From assembly GCF_001904745.1 (NCBI RefSeq), contig NZ_MRCD01000034.1, forward strand, positions 1-64,000: a stretch of DNA of 64,000 nucleotides, given 5' to 3'. The position numbers and the translations under genes are program-made. Below the pieces are notes generated by a model, which searched no databases, was not told the origin of the DNA, and saw only the letters and a program-made list of their open reading frames with translations. The number at the start of each line of letters is the position of its first letter. The stretch's first letter is position 1. Of the stretch, positions 47,748-57,012 are shown one piece after another. This stretch comes from Calothrix sp. HK-06. GTDB taxonomy: Bacteria; Cyanobacteriota; Cyanobacteriia; Cyanobacteriales; Nostocaceae.

Positions 47748-47840
47748 CCGCAAAGGATGATAAACGGATGTAACTGATAGGCTATTCGTAGGTTGGTGTC
47801 GAGGAACGTAAATAATAAATGACACAAACCTAAATTAATT

Positions 47841-47882
47841 GCATATAATCTAATTAGACGAACATCTAATTAGATTATATGC
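47841..47882. promoter_or_regulatory. 18-bp perfect inverted repeat spanning the DUF2087 start codon
   Basis: Arms 47841-47858 (GCATATAATCTAATTAGA) and 47865-47882 are exact reverse complements with loop CGAACA. The ATG of the gene at 47879 lies inside the right arm. Possible operator, or an RNA hairpin that would hide the start codon. Its AT-rich arms make it unlike the terminator-like repeats elsewhere. Confidence 0.65.
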
Positions 47883-48196
47883 TTAACCAGCAATTTGACA
47901 TCTCGCTCGAACACGTCGAAGATGAAGTTTGGGCTGCTAAAGTTCTCAGTAACTATATATTGCTTGATCAAACAAGCGAGTTACCACGTTTGAAGGATAT
48001 TCCGGCGACTCGTAAAAAGCGCTTAGTAATTTTAAAATGGCTAGCAAGTCATTTTGAGCAGGGTACAAACTATCCTGAAGCTAAGGTCAATGAAATTCTC
48101 AAGCAATTTCACCCTGATTGTGCTACGCTACGGCGCGAAATGATAGGTTACAATTTGATGCAAAGAGAATCTGGTATTTACTGGCGCCAAACTTAA
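47879..48196 (+). CDS. DUF2087 domain protein
   Basis: 105 residues. The DUF2087 core is RKKRLVILKWLASHFEQGTN, then EVNEILKQFHPDCATLRREMIGYNLMQRESGIYW-like sequence (conserved basic and aromatic positions). DUF2087 usually follows an ArsR-type DNA-binding domain in transcription regulators; here it stands alone with a short polar N-terminus. The start codon lies in a 42-nt inverted repeat, which could mean autoregulation. No promoter could be assigned. Confidence 0.75.
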   Translation: MLNQQFDISLEHVEDEVWAAKVLSNYILLDQTSELPRLKDIPATRKKRLVILKWLASHFEQGTNYPEAKVNEILKQFHPDCATLRREMIGYNLMQRESGIYWRQT

Positions 48197-48810
48197 ATAT
48201 AGGGTACGTGAAAGCTATTGCAAATACCAAAACGAAACATATCATAGCGTTCACGTATCATCGATTCCTTATAATTTATCCTCAAAAATAAAAACCTCAT
48301 ATACAATACATGGAAGGAAGTAAGCCTGATTTTTTTCTTGCTTCACTTTTAACGACTAATCATGTTTGTTCAATGCCCGTATAATTACTTCTTTTAATAA
48401 CATACGAATAACCTAGTATTTGACTTTTTATCATTTCTGATTCAGGTAGGGTAGAAACTAGTTTTTTAGCTCCGGCGCCTGACAATGGTACTCTGGATAA
48501 TCATTAGATAATAGTTGTATATTTGATGCAGTATATAATGGACTATCTCCAACCATTCAACTTTCAAAATTTAGCAGTTTGCAAAAATAAAAGGAGTGGC
48601 AGGAATTGGCAAATTGCTTGCTGTAAGAGGTTTTCAAGCATTTTTAAGGAATTAGTATATTCTTAATCCTCAAGGAAGGGTGCATATTCTTATTTTAGCG
48701 ATCCCAATAAGTGATACAAAAGCATAAGTTCGGGTTAGGACTCCTGAAAACTCTTATTTTCTCCTTTAAGGTATAAGATTACCTATGTTAATAACTTGAT
48801 ATAAGTCCCT
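48197..48810. other. noncoding region upstream of bioA
   Basis: 614 bp with no gene or RNA recognised. It is AT-rich, with one GGCGCC site near 48475. A biotin-repressor operator was looked for by eye and not recognised. The change to GC-rich, GGCGCC-free sequence begins close to 48811. Confidence 0.4.
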
Positions 48811-50088
48811 ATGGCAACACAAGTTCATTCGCTCTGGCTTCCATACGCACAAATGAAGACCGTTGCGCCCCCGTATCGAGTAGTTCGAGCAGAGGGGGTC
48901 AAACTCTACCTCGATGATGGCAGGGTGCTCATTGACGGTATCTCTTCGTGGTGGTGCGTTATTCACGGGTACAATCACCCTGTCCTTAATAAGGCGGTTC
49001 AGGAACAGCTTTTAAAATTCGCTCATGTTATGCTTGGTGGTCTCGTTAACGATGCAGCTATTCATCTCGCTGAGACGTTAGTCAGGATTACCCCATCAGG
49101 TCTCAATCATGTGTTTTTTGCTGACAGTGGCTCAGTGGGGGTAGAGGTCGCGTTAAAGATGGCAATTCAGTTCTGGCGCAACAAAGGGGTATCACAGAAG
49201 AACCGTTTCGTGGCGCTCCGCCAGGGGTATCACGGCGACACGACAGGAGCAATGTCGGTGAGTGACGACGACGAGGGAATGCACCGATTGTTCAAAGGGG
49301 CCATACTCCCCCAGTATTTCGTTGATGCACCGGGCGGGGTTAACATAGAGTCTCACGAATGCCAAGCATCGCTTTGTCAACTCGCTAGGCTTCTCGAATC
49401 GAACAAGAATCAGATTGCCGCCTTGATCCTCGAACCAGTATTTCAAGGAGCGGGTGGCTTTCGCTTCTATCCCCCCGAGTATTTATTCCACGCCCGAAGA
49501 CTGTGTGATGAACACGGGGTGCTACTCATATTCGACGAGATAGCGACGGGTTTCGGGCGAACAGGAGCCTTATTCGCAGCGGAGCTTGCCAATGTCACCC
49601 CGGATATCATGGTGCTTAGTAAAGCGCTTACTGGGGGATACTTTGGACTATCGGCGACTATTGCGACAAGCGAAGTCTACGATTCCTTCCTCAGTGACGA
49701 TCCGGAACTCGCCTTCATGCACGGGCCGACTTTCATGGGAAATGCAGTCGCCTGCGCTGTAGCGTTGGCAAGTATCAGCCTTATCGAAACCGAAAACTAC
49801 CTTAGTAAAATCAAAGCTATTGAGCAAGTGCTTAAAGAAGAAATCCAGGGATTGGAGGGGCCATCACTTTGCGATGCACGAGTGCTTGGAGCCATAGGAG
49901 TCCTGGAGTTTGAATCTCCATCGAACCTCGTGGGATTCAGGGAGTTCGCTCTAGACCGGGGAGTCTGGCTCCGCCCGTGCGGCAAGTGGCTGTATACTAT
50001 GCCCCCATACGTCATTGCTGAGGACGACTTGCGACGAATTACTACAGTAATGAAGGAGTGGGTGTCATACCAGGGCAAACGCATCTAA
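48811..50088 (+). CDS. bioA: adenosylmethionine-8-amino-7-oxononanoate aminotransferase
   Basis: PLP enzyme that transfers the amino group of S-adenosylmethionine to KAPA in biotin synthesis. 425 residues. Seen: LWLPYAQMK start, ISSWWCVIHGYNHP, FFADSGSVGVEVALKMA, GYHGDTTGAMSVS, LIFDEIATGFGRTG, PLP Lys271 in LSKALTGGYFG, and HGPTFMGNAVACAVALA. The gene is clearly GC-richer than its neighbours (blocks of 47-63% against about 38-40%) and has none of the otherwise frequent GGCGCC sites, so it was probably acquired laterally. No other bio gene is adjacent. Confidence 0.93.
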   Translation: MATQVHSLWLPYAQMKTVAPPYRVVRAEGVKLYLDDGRVLIDGISSWWCVIHGYNHPVLNKAVQEQLLKFAHVMLGGLVNDAAIHLAETLVRITPSGLNHVFFADSGSVGVEVALKMAIQFWRNKGVSQKNRFVALRQGYHGDTTGAMSVSDDDEGMHRLFKGAILPQYFVDAPGGVNIESHECQASLCQLARLLESNKNQIAALILEPVFQGAGGFRFYPPEYLFHARRLCDEHGVLLIFDEIATGFGRTGALFAAELANVTPDIMVLSKALTGGYFGLSATIATSEVYDSFLSDDPELAFMHGPTFMGNAVACAVALASISLIETENYLSKIKAIEQVLKEEIQGLEGPSLCDARVLGAIGVLEFESPSNLVGFREFALDRGVWLRPCGKWLYTMPPYVIAEDDLRRITTVMKEWVSYQGKRI

Positions 50089-50377
50089 ATATTGACAAGT
50101 ATTAGGCAAAACTTAGAACCCTTATCTAGACGTACAATACAGTAAAAATGCGAATTAAAGTAAATGGACATTCGTACATTTGTTCACGTTGAGTCCCCCT
50201 CATTAGCATATATCGCTTGTATAGCAGGAGTGTTAACCTTTTATTAGTTCGTTTTTTAGTACGCCTTAACAGGGATAGTTTTTTTATCGATTTGAATTTT
50301 GTTTTCTAGTTGTTCCAGAGGCACTACGCTATATACAAATGTAGGTCAGGCGGGACACCTAATCTACGTGTGATATA

Positions 50378-51091
50378 TTAACCTTCACCTAGATATGCTT
50401 TACGGACTTCTTCGTTTGTTTGTAAGTCACTAGCTCGACCTTCGAGTTCTATTTTGCCAGTTCGTAGTACGTAACCGCGTACTGCTACATCTAATGCTTG
50501 GCGGGCGTTTTGTTCTACTAATAAAATAGTTGTTTCTCTTTCTTTGTTGATTTGTTTAATTAGAGAAAATATTTCTTGCACTAAGTTAGGCGCCAAACCC
50601 ATACTTGGTTCATCGAGTAGTAGTAAGCGAGGTTTTGCCATCAATGCGCGTCCTATTGATAGCATTTGTTGTTCTCCTCCGCTAAGTGTTCCTCCTTTTT
50701 GGCTTATTCGCTCTCGCAAACGGGGAAATAAGTTAAGTACATATTCTAAGTCTGATTTTATTGATAAGGTGTCTTTTCTTGAAAAGGCGCCCATTTCTAA
50801 ATTTTCTAGTACTGTCATGCGCGGAAAAATCATTCGTCCTTCGGGACTTTGAGCTATGCGTAGTTCACGCACAATTTTTTGCGGTGATATGGTTTCGATT
50901 GGTTTTCCCTCGAATAATATCGTACCTTGACGAGGACGTATTAACCCTTGGATGGTTCTTAGGAGGGTGGTTTTTCCGGCGCCGTTACTTCCAATAAGTG
51001 TGCAGATTTCGCCCTGGTTGATTTTTATTGAGATTCCTTTGAGGGCTTGTATATTACCGTAGTATGTGTGGATATCTTTTACTTCTAGCAT
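50378..51091 (-). CDS. livF: branched-chain/neutral amino acid ABC transporter ATPase
   Basis: 237-residue LivF-type ATP-binding subunit. Walker A GSNGAGKTTLL, Q-loop region RIAQSPEGRMIFPRMTV, signature LSGGEQQMLSIGRAL, Walker B LLLLDEPSMGL and the switch His region VEQNARQAL. It is the last gene of the liv cluster, 103 nt after livG; that gap holds a direct repeat of GGGGGCAGGTTTA. It pairs with LivG to drive uptake through LivH and LivM. Confidence 0.92.
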   Translation of the reverse strand: MLEVKDIHTYYGNIQALKGISIKINQGEICTLIGSNGAGKTTLLRTIQGLIRPRQGTILFEGKPIETISPQKIVRELRIAQSPEGRMIFPRMTVLENLEMGAFSRKDTLSIKSDLEYVLNLFPRLRERISQKGGTLSGGEQQMLSIGRALMAKPRLLLLDEPSMGLAPNLVQEIFSLIKQINKERETTILLVEQNARQALDVAVRGYVLRTGKIELEGRASDLQTNEEVRKAYLGEG

Positions 51092-51194
51092 TATATTAAG
51101 GGGGCAGGTTTACATTAGGGGGGCAGGTTTAGAGGTATCCTCAAGGGTAGTGTAGATTGTTGGTGAACCCGCCCTTATAGCAGGATGAGTACCA

Positions 51195-51980
51195 CTACTC
51201 TTTGCCTAGGTAGGCTTCGATGACTAGGGGGTCTTGACGTACATGATTGGGTGTTCCTTCGGAGATTTTTTTACCGTTTGCTAGTACGGTAATATAATCG
51301 CTGATTCCCATTACTAATTTCATATCGTGTTCGATTAGTAATATGGTGAGTTGAAGTTCACTGCGAATTTGTTGCATGAACGCCGTTAATTCTCCTGTCT
51401 CTTTGGGGTTCATTCCCGCTGTTGGTTCATCTAGTAGCAATAATTGCGGTTCGGATGCTAATGCTCTGGCTATTTCTAGGCGCCTTTGTTCTCCGTAAGA
51501 CAGGTTTTTTGCTAATTCAAATGTTCTAGATTTAGCTAAACCTGCGTATTCTAACCAATATAAGGCTTTTTTTCTGGCGTTTTCTTCTTCTTGTACAACT
51601 GCTGGTGGACGTAGTAAGGTTCCAACTAAGTTAGCTTTGAGTTTGGAGTGCATTCCAACTAGTATATTATCTAGTACTGTCATGTTATTAAACAAGCGGA
51701 TATTTTGGAAAGTTCTAGCTACTCCTAGTTTGGTTAGTTCGTCTGGTTTTAAGCCTGTTATGTCTCTATCATAAAGCCATAGTCTACCTGCACTGGGGCT
51801 GTAAATTCCGGTCAACATGTTAAAAAATGTTGTTTTCCCGGCGCCGTTGGGACCGATAAGACTGGCAATGCTTCCTTTTTCTAGGACAAAATCAACTTGA
51901 TTTACTGCTGTTAAGCCACCAAATCGCATTGTCAGTTGCTGTGCTTCTAATATTGCTACTTTGGGTTCTACTGCCATCAT
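51195..51980 (-). CDS. livG: branched-chain/neutral amino acid ABC transporter ATPase
   Basis: 261-residue LivG-type ATP-binding subunit. Walker A GPNGAGKTTFF, signature LSYGEQRRLEIARAL, Walker B LLLLDEPTAGMN, and a final IEHDMKLVMGISD with switch His. The start MMAVEPKVAILEAQ has two ATGs. The upstream gene livM ends 64 nt away with a strong hairpin between, which could lower expression of the ATPases relative to the permeases. Confidence 0.93.
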   Translation of the reverse strand: MMAVEPKVAILEAQQLTMRFGGLTAVNQVDFVLEKGSIASLIGPNGAGKTTFFNMLTGIYSPSAGRLWLYDRDITGLKPDELTKLGVARTFQNIRLFNNMTVLDNILVGMHSKLKANLVGTLLRPPAVVQEEENARKKALYWLEYAGLAKSRTFELAKNLSYGEQRRLEIARALASEPQLLLLDEPTAGMNPKETGELTAFMQQIRSELQLTILLIEHDMKLVMGISDYITVLANGKKISEGTPNHVRQDPLVIEAYLGKE

Positions 51981-52013
51981 ATATACTTTTTGTTTAAGTA
52001 AATTTGACTATTA

Positions 52014-52044
52014 GAAACCAGGTTTCTTAAAGAAACCTGGTTTC
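52014..52044 (-). terminator. 15-bp perfect hairpin between livM and livG
   Basis: Arms GAAACCAGGTTTCTT (52014-52028) and AAGAAACCTGGTTTC (52030-52044) with a single-base loop. It abuts the livM stop codon at 52045. Family of the GAAACC palindromes at 30643 and 36375. Attenuator or RNA-stability element is inferred. Confidence 0.55.
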
Positions 52045-53592
52045 TTAAGTTGCTGCGGAGCTATCTGTTGTTTCTCCATGTAATTCTGCTTGGTGTAGTC
52101 TATCGGGTACTAGTCCTTCTGGACGCACTAACATCATAATTACAAGAGTTAAACCAAACAGAAATAAACGCATTTGTGTTGGGTCTAAGCTGGTTCTAAT
52201 AAATTCTTGCCATTGTGGATTGCTAATTAGCGGTAGCAAAGTTGTCGTGCGAATTCCTTCTAATATTCTGGCGATTTGAGGTAGAAATAGTCGGTCGGCA
52301 CCCATTATAATGATGCCACCTAAGATAACTCCTGTCATGTTTCCTAAACCGCCTAAAATGACCATACACAGTATAATTACAGACACTGAAAAGTCAAATA
52401 CACTAGGGAAAATCGCACTGATATAAGCGGCGTAAAATGCACCAGCAAATCCTGCAAAAGCTGCTCCCATCGCAAATGCTAGTAATTTTGTTCTGACAAG
52501 ATTTATTCCCATAGCACTTGCGGCAAGCTCGTCTTCGCGAATTGCCGTCCAAGCTCTTCCTAAACGCGAATCTCGTAATCGACTAATTGCGAAGTAAGAG
52601 AAAATTACGAGAAATAAAATCAAATAATACCAAGGAAAAGGATTGCTGCTGGTGAAACTACCGATGATTGGTAGGTAGGGTCGGTCGATAGGGTTAATTC
52701 CTGGTTCACCACCAGTCAAATTAATTGCGCGGTCACATCCAACAAGACAAATCGCCATTTCTGGGCGCCCAATTAAGCTACCAATAATTTTAGAAATTGG
52801 TTCTTCGATACGAATTTGCGTCAAGTTACGAAAAAGAACAGGGACGATTTCTCCGAAACCAAGAGTTACGATAGCAAGGTAATCACCTCTCAATCGCAAT
52901 GTTGGGGCGCCAAGAATTACGCCAAAAAGTGCTGCAACTGCTGCTGCAATGGGAATTACTAACCAAAAGTTCCAGTGAATATTAAGTTGAGGTGAACACA
53001 GTAAACCTGTTGTGTAGGCGCCAATTGCAAAAAAAGCTGCATAACCTAAGTCAAGCAGTCCTGCAAAGCCAACGGTAATATTTAGACCGAGTGCTAACAG
53101 AACAAAAATTTGGATTTCAATTACTGTTGATATCCAACGAGTCTGCGCGACTGCATCCACAAAGGGAAATAAAATTATCGAAAAACCAAGAACGATTAAC
53201 ATTCCTAGTTGTCGCTGTTTAGGATTTAACGCGGTAATTGCTCCAGTAATAGCAGCAAATAATGGCGCAATCACAAGACCGCTAACCCCGAACAATAAAG
53301 CTTGTGGAAACCCAATTGCAGGGCGCCCCGAAATTGGCAGTAATAATAAACCTTGGATTAAACTAGCAACTAATACACAAACACCTAGCCTCAATCCTGA
53401 AAAAGCACTACTAACAGCACCAGTAGTAGGAGTATTAATTCTTTTACCTTGAGTTTGGGTTATTCCTATTGCCGTACCAAGTAGCCAGCTTATAACTGCA
53501 CCACTCCAACCACCAAAGGTTAAAACGGTAATGGCGCCGACTATTCCCAAAACCCCAATTGATTTGATTATTTGGTTTAGTAATTTTTTCAT
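52045..53592 (-). CDS. livM: branched-chain amino acid ABC transporter permease
   Basis: 515 residues, polytopic membrane protein. The conserved core is LNITVGFAGLLDLGYAAFFAIGAYTTGLL, APTLRLRGDYLAIVTLGFGEIV, LRDSRLGRAWTAIREDELAASAMGIN (EAA-like loop), MGAAFAGFAGAF and VILGGLGNMTGVILGG. It is longer than typical LivM (about 320-420) because of additional N-terminal membrane helices, a form common in cyanobacteria. It follows livH by 23 nt. Confidence 0.93.
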   Translation of the reverse strand: MKKLLNQIIKSIGVLGIVGAITVLTFGGWSGAVISWLLGTAIGITQTQGKRINTPTTGAVSSAFSGLRLGVCVLVASLIQGLLLLPISGRPAIGFPQALLFGVSGLVIAPLFAAITGAITALNPKQRQLGMLIVLGFSIILFPFVDAVAQTRWISTVIEIQIFVLLALGLNITVGFAGLLDLGYAAFFAIGAYTTGLLCSPQLNIHWNFWLVIPIAAAVAALFGVILGAPTLRLRGDYLAIVTLGFGEIVPVLFRNLTQIRIEEPISKIIGSLIGRPEMAICLVGCDRAINLTGGEPGINPIDRPYLPIIGSFTSSNPFPWYYLILFLVIFSYFAISRLRDSRLGRAWTAIREDELAASAMGINLVRTKLLAFAMGAAFAGFAGAFYAAYISAIFPSVFDFSVSVIILCMVILGGLGNMTGVILGGIIIMGADRLFLPQIARILEGIRTTTLLPLISNPQWQEFIRTSLDPTQMRLFLFGLTLVIMMLVRPEGLVPDRLHQAELHGETTDSSAAT

Positions 53593-53615
53593 GGTGATTA
53601 CTTATATCTTTCTTG

Positions 53616-54746
53616 TTAAACCTTTTCTTGTGCGCTATCACCAAGTAGACCACCTGGTCGGAACGCCAAAATTATCACCAAAACCGCGAACACCCAAGCA
53701 TTTGTCCATCTACTTGAGAAATATTGATCGCTTATAGCTGAGAGTAATCCAATTAATACTCCCCCTAACATGGCGCCTACAATATTACCAATCCCTCCTA
53801 AAACTGCTGCGGTGAATGCTCGTAACCCAGCGGTAAAACCCATTGTAAATACAATTGTATTGTTATAAAGTCCGACTAATAGCCCCGCTGACCCTGCTAA
53901 ACAACCGCCAATTAAAAAAGTAAGTACAATAATGCCATCTACGTCAATACCCATCATTTTAGCTGCATCTCGATTTTGGGCAGTTGCGCGCATTGCTTTA
54001 CCCCAAGATGTAAACTGTACAAATGAATGTAGCCCCACCATTAAAACTAGTGCAGTCACCAATACGATTAAATCTTTAGTTGTGAATTGAATGCTGCTTT
54101 CAATTCCAAATGCTTTAAGAATATCAATACGCGGTAATAAGTCTGGAAAACTTTTTGGTGCTGCCGCGTTTACACCCATCACTGGAATAAATGATTTTAA
54201 ACCACCCCAAAACAGCCCAGTATTTTGAAAAATGAACGAAACTCCAATCGCCGAAATTAAAGGTGCCAATCGTGGGGCATTTCGTAATGGTCGATAGGCG
54301 TACTTTTCAGTTAATATATTTAAGGAAGCGCATAAAGCACAGCTAACAATCAAAGCTATTATTATAGCCCCAATACTAGCTTGAAATGAGGCGCCATCAG
54401 TAATACCAAAAGCACCGATAACAGTTAGTGATGCAAATGCACCTAACATGTATAAATCACCATGAGCAAAGTTAATCAACTCGATAATGCCGTAAACCAT
54501 TGTGTAGCCTAGTGCAATAATCGCAATAATTGCACCGTTCACAAGTCCAATTAATAACTGTTGTACTAAAAGAGCAGGGTTACTTTTGATTTCGCCTATA
54601 ATTCTTGCTATATCAAACCCTGCTATTGGTGCCAGTAATAAAACTAAATAAGCTATAACTATATATAAAAGAATTTTTTGCCAACCGCTTAATGATTTTT
54701 TACCTAGCGAACTACTTTTAGATGCTTTCTGGAGTGATTTTATCAT
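53616..54746 (-). CDS. livH: branched-chain amino acid ABC transporter permease
   Basis: 376-residue polytopic permease. Core motifs are LVNGAIIAIIALGYTMVYGIIELINFAHGDLYMLGAF, KYAYRPLRNAPRLAPLISAIGVS, GKAMRATAQNRDAAKMMGIDVD (ATPase-coupling loop) and FTAAVLGGIGNIVGAMLGGVLIG. An N-terminal extension of about 70 residues precedes the core. It is first of the permease genes after livJ, separated from it by a 109-nt gap with a hairpin. Confidence 0.93.
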   Translation of the reverse strand: MIKSLQKASKSSSLGKKSLSGWQKILLYIVIAYLVLLLAPIAGFDIARIIGEIKSNPALLVQQLLIGLVNGAIIAIIALGYTMVYGIIELINFAHGDLYMLGAFASLTVIGAFGITDGASFQASIGAIIIALIVSCALCASLNILTEKYAYRPLRNAPRLAPLISAIGVSFIFQNTGLFWGGLKSFIPVMGVNAAAPKSFPDLLPRIDILKAFGIESSIQFTTKDLIVLVTALVLMVGLHSFVQFTSWGKAMRATAQNRDAAKMMGIDVDGIIVLTFLIGGCLAGSAGLLVGLYNNTIVFTMGFTAGLRAFTAAVLGGIGNIVGAMLGGVLIGLLSAISDQYFSSRWTNAWVFAVLVIILAFRPGGLLGDSAQEKV

Positions 54747-54786
54747 AGTTGTTTTATGTGCTGATTGATATTATGATTCGTAGTGA

Positions 54787-54845
54787 GGTGCGTGACGCTA
54801 CAAGTTTTATAACTACGTTGAAGTTTTTTCATGGCGTCACGCACC
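54787..54845 (-). terminator. inverted repeat GGTGCGTGACGC ... GCGTCACGCACC between livJ and livH
   Basis: Perfect 12-bp arms at 54787-54798 and 54834-54845 with a 35-nt loop; the outer CGTAG/CTACG flanks may extend it with a bulge. It lies just 3' of livJ, where partial termination would give more binding protein than permease. Confidence 0.55.
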
Positions 54846-54855
54846 CTACGAGAAA

Positions 54856-56175
54856 TTATTTGGCTTTAGCGTCTAGTACAGTAACAAATTCCCATTTGCT
54901 GCTTTTGACGGTATTACCTGACATTGTGGTTAAAGTTGTATCACCATTCGCGTCAAAACTCCAAGTACCAAGTATACCTTTGTAGTCTTTTGTTCCCAAA
55001 ACAGCATCGCGAATCGCCACACGGTCATTTTTACAAACTTTGCCAATGCCATTAATAACTACTTTGGCAGCTTCATAACCATATGCAGCATAAGCTTCAG
55101 GTTCAGCGTTAAATTTCTTCTTATAGCTGTCGTACCATGCTTTACCGGCGCCTGTTAACTGTTTGGGTGGAATACCACCAAAGGTTGCTAAAACACCTTC
55201 TGCATCTTTACCTGCTGCGTCAATCAAAGCTTGTTCATATGTACCATCAGGACTCATAAATTTGACTTTATCTTGTGTCATCCCAACGTTACGCATGTCT
55301 TTAATTAACTGGCCAGCATTATTTTGGGTAATACCGCCAAAATAAATCATATCGGGGTTAAGCGCTTTGATTTTGTTCATCAACGCTTTGTAATCTGTCG
55401 CTCTGGCATCAATACCTTCGTGTCCTAACACTTGGATTCCAATTTTTTTGGCAGTCGCTTCAAATACATCAGCTAGTCCCTTACCATAAACTTCTTGGTC
55501 ATCTAGAATGTAAACTTTTTTAACTCCCAGTGATTTTGCCCAATTAGCTGCCGCAGAACCTTGTAAATCATCAGCAGGGACTACACGTGCGTAGTTACGC
55601 TTACCAGTTGGGTAGTATTTTTCGGGTTCTCCTGGTTCTCCACCTGCTTTGGTTAAGCCAACAGCTGTATTTGCTGGACTAACCATGACTAAGTTAGCTT
55701 GGTTGAGAATGGGAATCGCAATTTTGGCGGCGCCTGAGTTAAAGGTACCAATATACGCGACAACATTGGGGTCTGCAACACCTTTGTTTGCGTTTTCAGC
55801 TTCTCTTGCTGCATCCCATTTACCTGTTGCAGCAGTTGCATCGTCTAAAGACTCATATTCTATTTTGAGCTTACCATCACAAAGGGTTGAGTTAGTTTCT
55901 TCGAGTGCTTGTTTAATACTATTGACGATTGTTTGGGTTTGACCGACAGCACTACCTGTCAAGGGAAAGCTGGAAAGAATTTTGACGGTGTTGCCAGAAG
56001 CACCTCCAGAAGCATCTTGATTTGTGGCGCCAGTACCACCCGTGTTAGTACCACCACCACATCCAGTTACAAACAACCCGACACTGCAAAGAGCCATGAA
56101 GAGGATATTGCTGCGAATAAGCCCAAATTTAGACTTAATACGTTTGTTAAAGCTAGTTTTTTCGATGTTTTGCAT
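54856..56175 (-). CDS. livJ: branched-chain amino acid ABC transporter substrate-binding lipoprotein
   Basis: 439 residues. A hydrophobic N-terminal segment ends in the lipobox VTGC (Cys about 39), then a Gly/Thr/Asn-rich linker, then the type I periplasmic binding fold: VKILSSFPLTGSAVGQ, VVAYIGTFNSGAAKIAIPILNQANL, MVSPANTAVGLT, VYILDDQEVYGKGLADVF and AYAAYGYEAAKVVINGI. It is the first gene of the liv cluster. Specificity for leucine-type or broader neutral amino acids cannot be decided. No NtcA site was identified in the 260-bp upstream region. Confidence 0.93.
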   Translation of the reverse strand: MQNIEKTSFNKRIKSKFGLIRSNILFMALCSVGLFVTGCGGGTNTGGTGATNQDASGGASGNTVKILSSFPLTGSAVGQTQTIVNSIKQALEETNSTLCDGKLKIEYESLDDATAATGKWDAAREAENANKGVADPNVVAYIGTFNSGAAKIAIPILNQANLVMVSPANTAVGLTKAGGEPGEPEKYYPTGKRNYARVVPADDLQGSAAANWAKSLGVKKVYILDDQEVYGKGLADVFEATAKKIGIQVLGHEGIDARATDYKALMNKIKALNPDMIYFGGITQNNAGQLIKDMRNVGMTQDKVKFMSPDGTYEQALIDAAGKDAEGVLATFGGIPPKQLTGAGKAWYDSYKKKFNAEPEAYAAYGYEAAKVVINGIGKVCKNDRVAIRDAVLGTKDYKGILGTWSFDANGDTTLTTMSGNTVKSSKWEFVTVLDAKAK

Positions 56176-56436
56176 ACTGATTTTACATTTACTGGGTTAT
56201 GAAGCCTTATTAAACATAAGAATTTTTACGTTATCAAGAATAGTATCCAAAAAATAGACTTTGTAAAGATACAGAAATTAACATTGGCGAGTTAAATGTC
56301 AAATTCAATACTGCCTATGTTGGCATTGATTCTAGTAAAAACCATTTATCATTACATATTATCTTTAGAATAACAAGACTTATTTTTATGCCTTTTTTGG
56401 GAATTATAAAGATTAGTTGCGATAAAGAGCTTATTT

Positions 56437-56634
56437 ATGAGTGTGCTGCGACCCCAGTTGCATGGACTAATAGAACAAATGACCGATGACGAACTCCAAC
56501 TAGTTTGGAGTGTAGTTTATGCCTTGCATTGTGACTACAAAGTTCTCAAAGCGATACAGTCCGTTAAACAATTGCAGCAACCGTGGGATGCACTAACCCA
56601 TGAGGAAGCGGTGCGATACCTGACAATGACGTGA
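56437..56634 (+). CDS. putative antitoxin of a type II toxin-antitoxin pair
   Basis: 65 residues, acidic and helical: MSVLRPQLHGLIEQMTDDELQ start, and a final PWDALTHEEAVRYLTMT. No DNA-binding motif is certain. It lies 18 nt upstream of a RelE-like gene on the same strand, the usual antitoxin position. The call rests mainly on that context. Confidence 0.5.
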   Translation: MSVLRPQLHGLIEQMTDDELQLVWSVVYALHCDYKVLKAIQSVKQLQQPWDALTHEEAVRYLTMT

Positions 56635-56652
56635 GAAGGGGGGAATCGAAGC

Positions 56653-56928
56653 GTGAATATCGAAGTGCGCTATGAGCGGTCTTTCTTAAACGATTTATGT
56701 CGTTTGGAACCTACTATTTACCAGCAGGTATATAATTTAGCCTTTGTGGAGTTTCCTCAAAAAGGGCAACTGCACTACTTACCACAGTTACGGCAAATTG
56801 ATGGTGAAGGCATATTTTACAGATTTAGCCTTGATAGATATCTTATTGGTATTGAGCTACGGGGTGAAATTGTTAAGTTCCTGCGAGTTATACCTATGCC
56901 AGATGTTAAGGGCGAGCAGATGGCATAA
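56653..56928 (+). CDS. RelE/ParE-like toxin
   Basis: 91 residues with the pattern of RelE-type cytotoxins: EVRYERSFLNDLCRLEPTIYQQVYNL, LPQLRQIDGEGIFYRFSLDRYLIGIELRGEIVKFLRVIPMPD, i.e. a helical hairpin followed by an antiparallel sheet. Would cleave mRNA on the ribosome if it is a true RelE. It follows the putative antitoxin by 18 nt. Confidence 0.6.
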   Translation: MNIEVRYERSFLNDLCRLEPTIYQQVYNLAFVEFPQKGQLHYLPQLRQIDGEGIFYRFSLDRYLIGIELRGEIVKFLRVIPMPDVKGEQMA

Positions 56929-57012
56929 GACTTAAAACTGTATAAGGTTGAATGGGATAAGCCAGTCCTTACCTTAAACTTGTTCTTGATAAAACTTACT
57001 TGAGATTTCCCT

